The notes beneath the pieces are model-generated. The model saw only the letters and a list, made by a program, of their open reading frames with translations, did no database searches and was not told the origin of the DNA. Shown here one piece after another: positions 7,701 to 8,295 of a stretch of 8,295 nt of DNA. The stretch's first letter is position 1; every line of letters begins with the position of its first letter. Position numbers and translations under genes: made by a program. Source of the stretch: Planctomycetota bacterium (lineage in GTDB: Bacteria; Planctomycetota; Phycisphaerae; WQYP01; JAJZKY01); contig JAJZKY010000170.1 of NCBI GenBank assembly GCA_021803885.1, forward strand, positions 1 to 8,295, in the 5' to 3' direction.

Positions 7701-8295
7701 GCACAAGAATTCCTTTACGGAAAATCGATGGGTGGATGTTTCAAGCCACCGCTTTGGCGTTACCTGGGCCAGCATCGATGCGCCGATGTTTGATGTCGGG
7801 CGCATCACCTCGGTAACCGTGGAGCATGGACAACCCTCCCCGCCTCATGTGGCCGCCGGTTCTACGGTTTTCTCCTATGTCATGAACAATTATTGGCGCA
7901 CCAATTATAGAGCATTCCAAAGCGGCATGACGGTATTTCACTATGTTTTAAGACCGCACGGCGCTTTTTCTCAGGCGGCGGCCCAGCGGTTCGGCGTTGA
8001 TACCCAGCAGCCGCTGGTTACCGCGTTGATTGCTCCTCATGCCAAAGTCTTTGCACCGATGTTGACCGTAACACCATCGAATGTGCTGGTGGAAGCCTGC
8101 CATCCCGATCCGCATGGCGGACTGATGGTCCGCCTCTATAATGCCGGCCGCAGCAATGCGGTGGTTCACGTGGCGTGGCGGAAAGGCGGAAAAGCCGCTC
8201 TATTTCATACCGGATTATTCGGACATCACCCCCAACCGCTGACCCGGCCGCCAGTGTTGCGTTCATTGCAATTTATCACGCTCCGAATCATGCCC
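4750..8295 (+). CDS. GH38 alpha-mannosidase-like protein with N-terminal PL4-type domain, 3' partial
   Basis: The frame opens at ATG 4750, after an in-frame stop at 4741, and runs 1182 codons to the window edge with no stop. Residues 33-56 (MGRAIAPLVIPVLILL onward) form a signal peptide or anchor, with possible cleavage near LKA-AP. About 66-228 resembles domain III of family 4 polysaccharide lyases, a beta-sandwich presumed to bind sugar: LWHIGG (66-71), SWPYVQPGPQDGWAGH (107-122), a late GSWGIYHSLALY. Residues 229-330 form a further beta-rich segment. The GH38 barrel starts with LPHSHTDVGF (337-346; His341 and Asp343 are the expected zinc ligands), then YDNELTGLCQPEEL (420-433), SDVPAYTWG (457-465), VKYWSWGPN and FDEHSWGA (671-678; His674 likely a zinc ligand). 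The C-terminal beta domains show LSNGLIRLHVSSATGAI (from about 836), GFPF (955-958) and NNYWRTNY (1046-1053). GH38 enzymes are zinc-dependent retaining alpha-mannosidases. The usual nucleophile block (like NDEA) is not recognisable, so activity is inferred. No strong ribosome binding site precedes 4750 (only GCGAG at 4736-4740); ATG 4846 (codon 33) would give a compact signal peptide. Probably only a few tens of residues are missing at the C-terminus. Confidence 0.92.
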   Translation, partial: MRDQRQMVDTSAIRLIKLPDHLCLCLWPGIRWMGRAIAPLVIPVLILLTWPIMLKAAPTGGAMKQLWHIGGTSTPWTDAAFALAPDGWRHYKHDGFLVIGKSDPKTSWPYVQPGPQDGWAGHRQHTFVVVFGLTKAAAGRATLVVRFAALQPAHPPRFRMQINDAWSHVFRTPRGRSNAPLMGHPRQGRPYILRAVFPASALHVGDNLIRIRSTAGSWGIYHSLALYAPGADRLAVVHNTVVLEHAATDSRYIAQRSNQIRVQLHILRIGKAANGIVHIGAGSTELMLKTGLRRYTLSVPRPHKPGSLPLDISIPGHPAVRCVLRVPAPEPFTIFILPHSHTDVGFKYYQPVALRLHADYIIQALRLIRETRHEPPDAQFRWNLECMIEARQFMKIATPKQKKDFFAAVADGHIGLDALYDNELTGLCQPEELLHYIAYAKDFERTCHVSIDSAMISDVPAYTWGMVPVLHQAGVKYWSWGPNRGYSQQWNNQPFYWLSPSGHSRVLVWQSCRGYQSAFAPHRPGGMSANYHRDAAALRHFINDFAADFPHFPYSMIYTRWTIGDNGPPDPNLSRFVARWNAGHASPRLVIATTRQAFRALVAEYGRKLPAYTGDYNGYWEDGAASAARATAMNRRAGNRLSEDQMLWSMLQAPAYPAGDFDRAWQDVLLFDEHSWGADCAWTRPYRTFTREQWAWKKRYARRALHLSNVLRRHVKHALHAPAWSPWFGVFNTCNWRRSSLVTVPPALALARGALVVRHGSTPAVPPRSWKHWVRGIHVMNARNQPVPCQRMADQSLVFLARHIPGLAARRYYVAPGRAPAAFPDLIPARASGTTLSNGLIRLHVSSATGAIDSMYVKGIAGNLVNENNAAARGLNDYIYLLGAHNTQTLRSGRPAIRILADGPLVAELEVRSSAPGCHILIRRISLVAGRKEVYISDLLDKKQVYPEHEAVYLGFPFAISHGIVRYDEPWSVIQLGKDQLKWAHKNSFTENRWVDVSSHRFGVTWASIDAPMFDVGRITSVTVEHGQPSPPHVAAGSTVFSYVMNNYWRTNYRAFQSGMTVFHYVLRPHGAFSQAAAQRFGVDTQQPLVTALIAPHAKVFAPMLTVTPSNVLVEACHPDPHGGLMVRLYNAGRSNAVVHVAWRKGGKAALFHTGLFGHHPQPLTRPPVLRSLQFITLRIMP

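Overview
The window looks like part of a planctomycete chromosome, most likely of the class Phycisphaerae or a close relative. Three things suggest this: a PEP-CTERM protein with a VPEP sorting motif, a large-ectodomain pseudopilin of the H-X9-DG type, and two secreted carbohydrate-active enzymes (GH92 and GH38). Verrucomicrobia or Lentisphaerae remain possible. The DNA is moderately GC-rich. Every convincing gene lies on the + strand. I see no RNA gene, CRISPR array, insertion sequence or integrase.

Layout. Positions 2-694 hold the 3' part of a PEP-CTERM surface protein whose start is off the left edge. Positions 695-815 are a compact intergenic region with a strong rho-independent terminator (707-739), a 16-bp perfect palindrome (739-754), a 7-bp hairpin (771-795) and a good ribosome binding site. 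Positions 816-1847 encode a type II secretion-type pseudopilin. Positions 1848-2130 hold a second, terminator-like hairpin (about 1951-1997) and a doubtful 37-codon reading frame that overlaps the next start. Positions 2131-4587 encode a GH92 exo-alpha-mannosidase, probably a lipoprotein. Positions 4588-4749 (162 bp) hold no gene and no clear terminator. From 4750 to the right edge (8295) runs a very large GH38 alpha-mannosidase-like protein that is open at its 3' end. It carries an N-terminal domain resembling domain III of family 4 polysaccharide lyases.

How the genes may work together. The GH92 and GH38 genes are co-directional, with no recognisable terminator between them, so co-transcription is plausible. 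Together they would remove alpha-linked mannose from N-glycans, fungal or yeast mannan, or another mannose-rich polymer outside the cytoplasm. GH92 enzymes are known to be calcium-dependent and inverting, and GH38 enzymes zinc-dependent and retaining. The pseudopilin and the PEP-CTERM protein are also envelope or secreted proteins, but each is followed by a terminator-like element and may be a separate unit. No SusC/SusD pair, transporter or regulator is visible here.

Points that merit a second look are the GH38 active-site region, where the usual nucleophile block is not recognisable; the N-terminal fusion on that enzyme; the parallel 32-34-residue extensions before both mannosidase signal sequences; and the dense dyad symmetry upstream of the pseudopilin gene.
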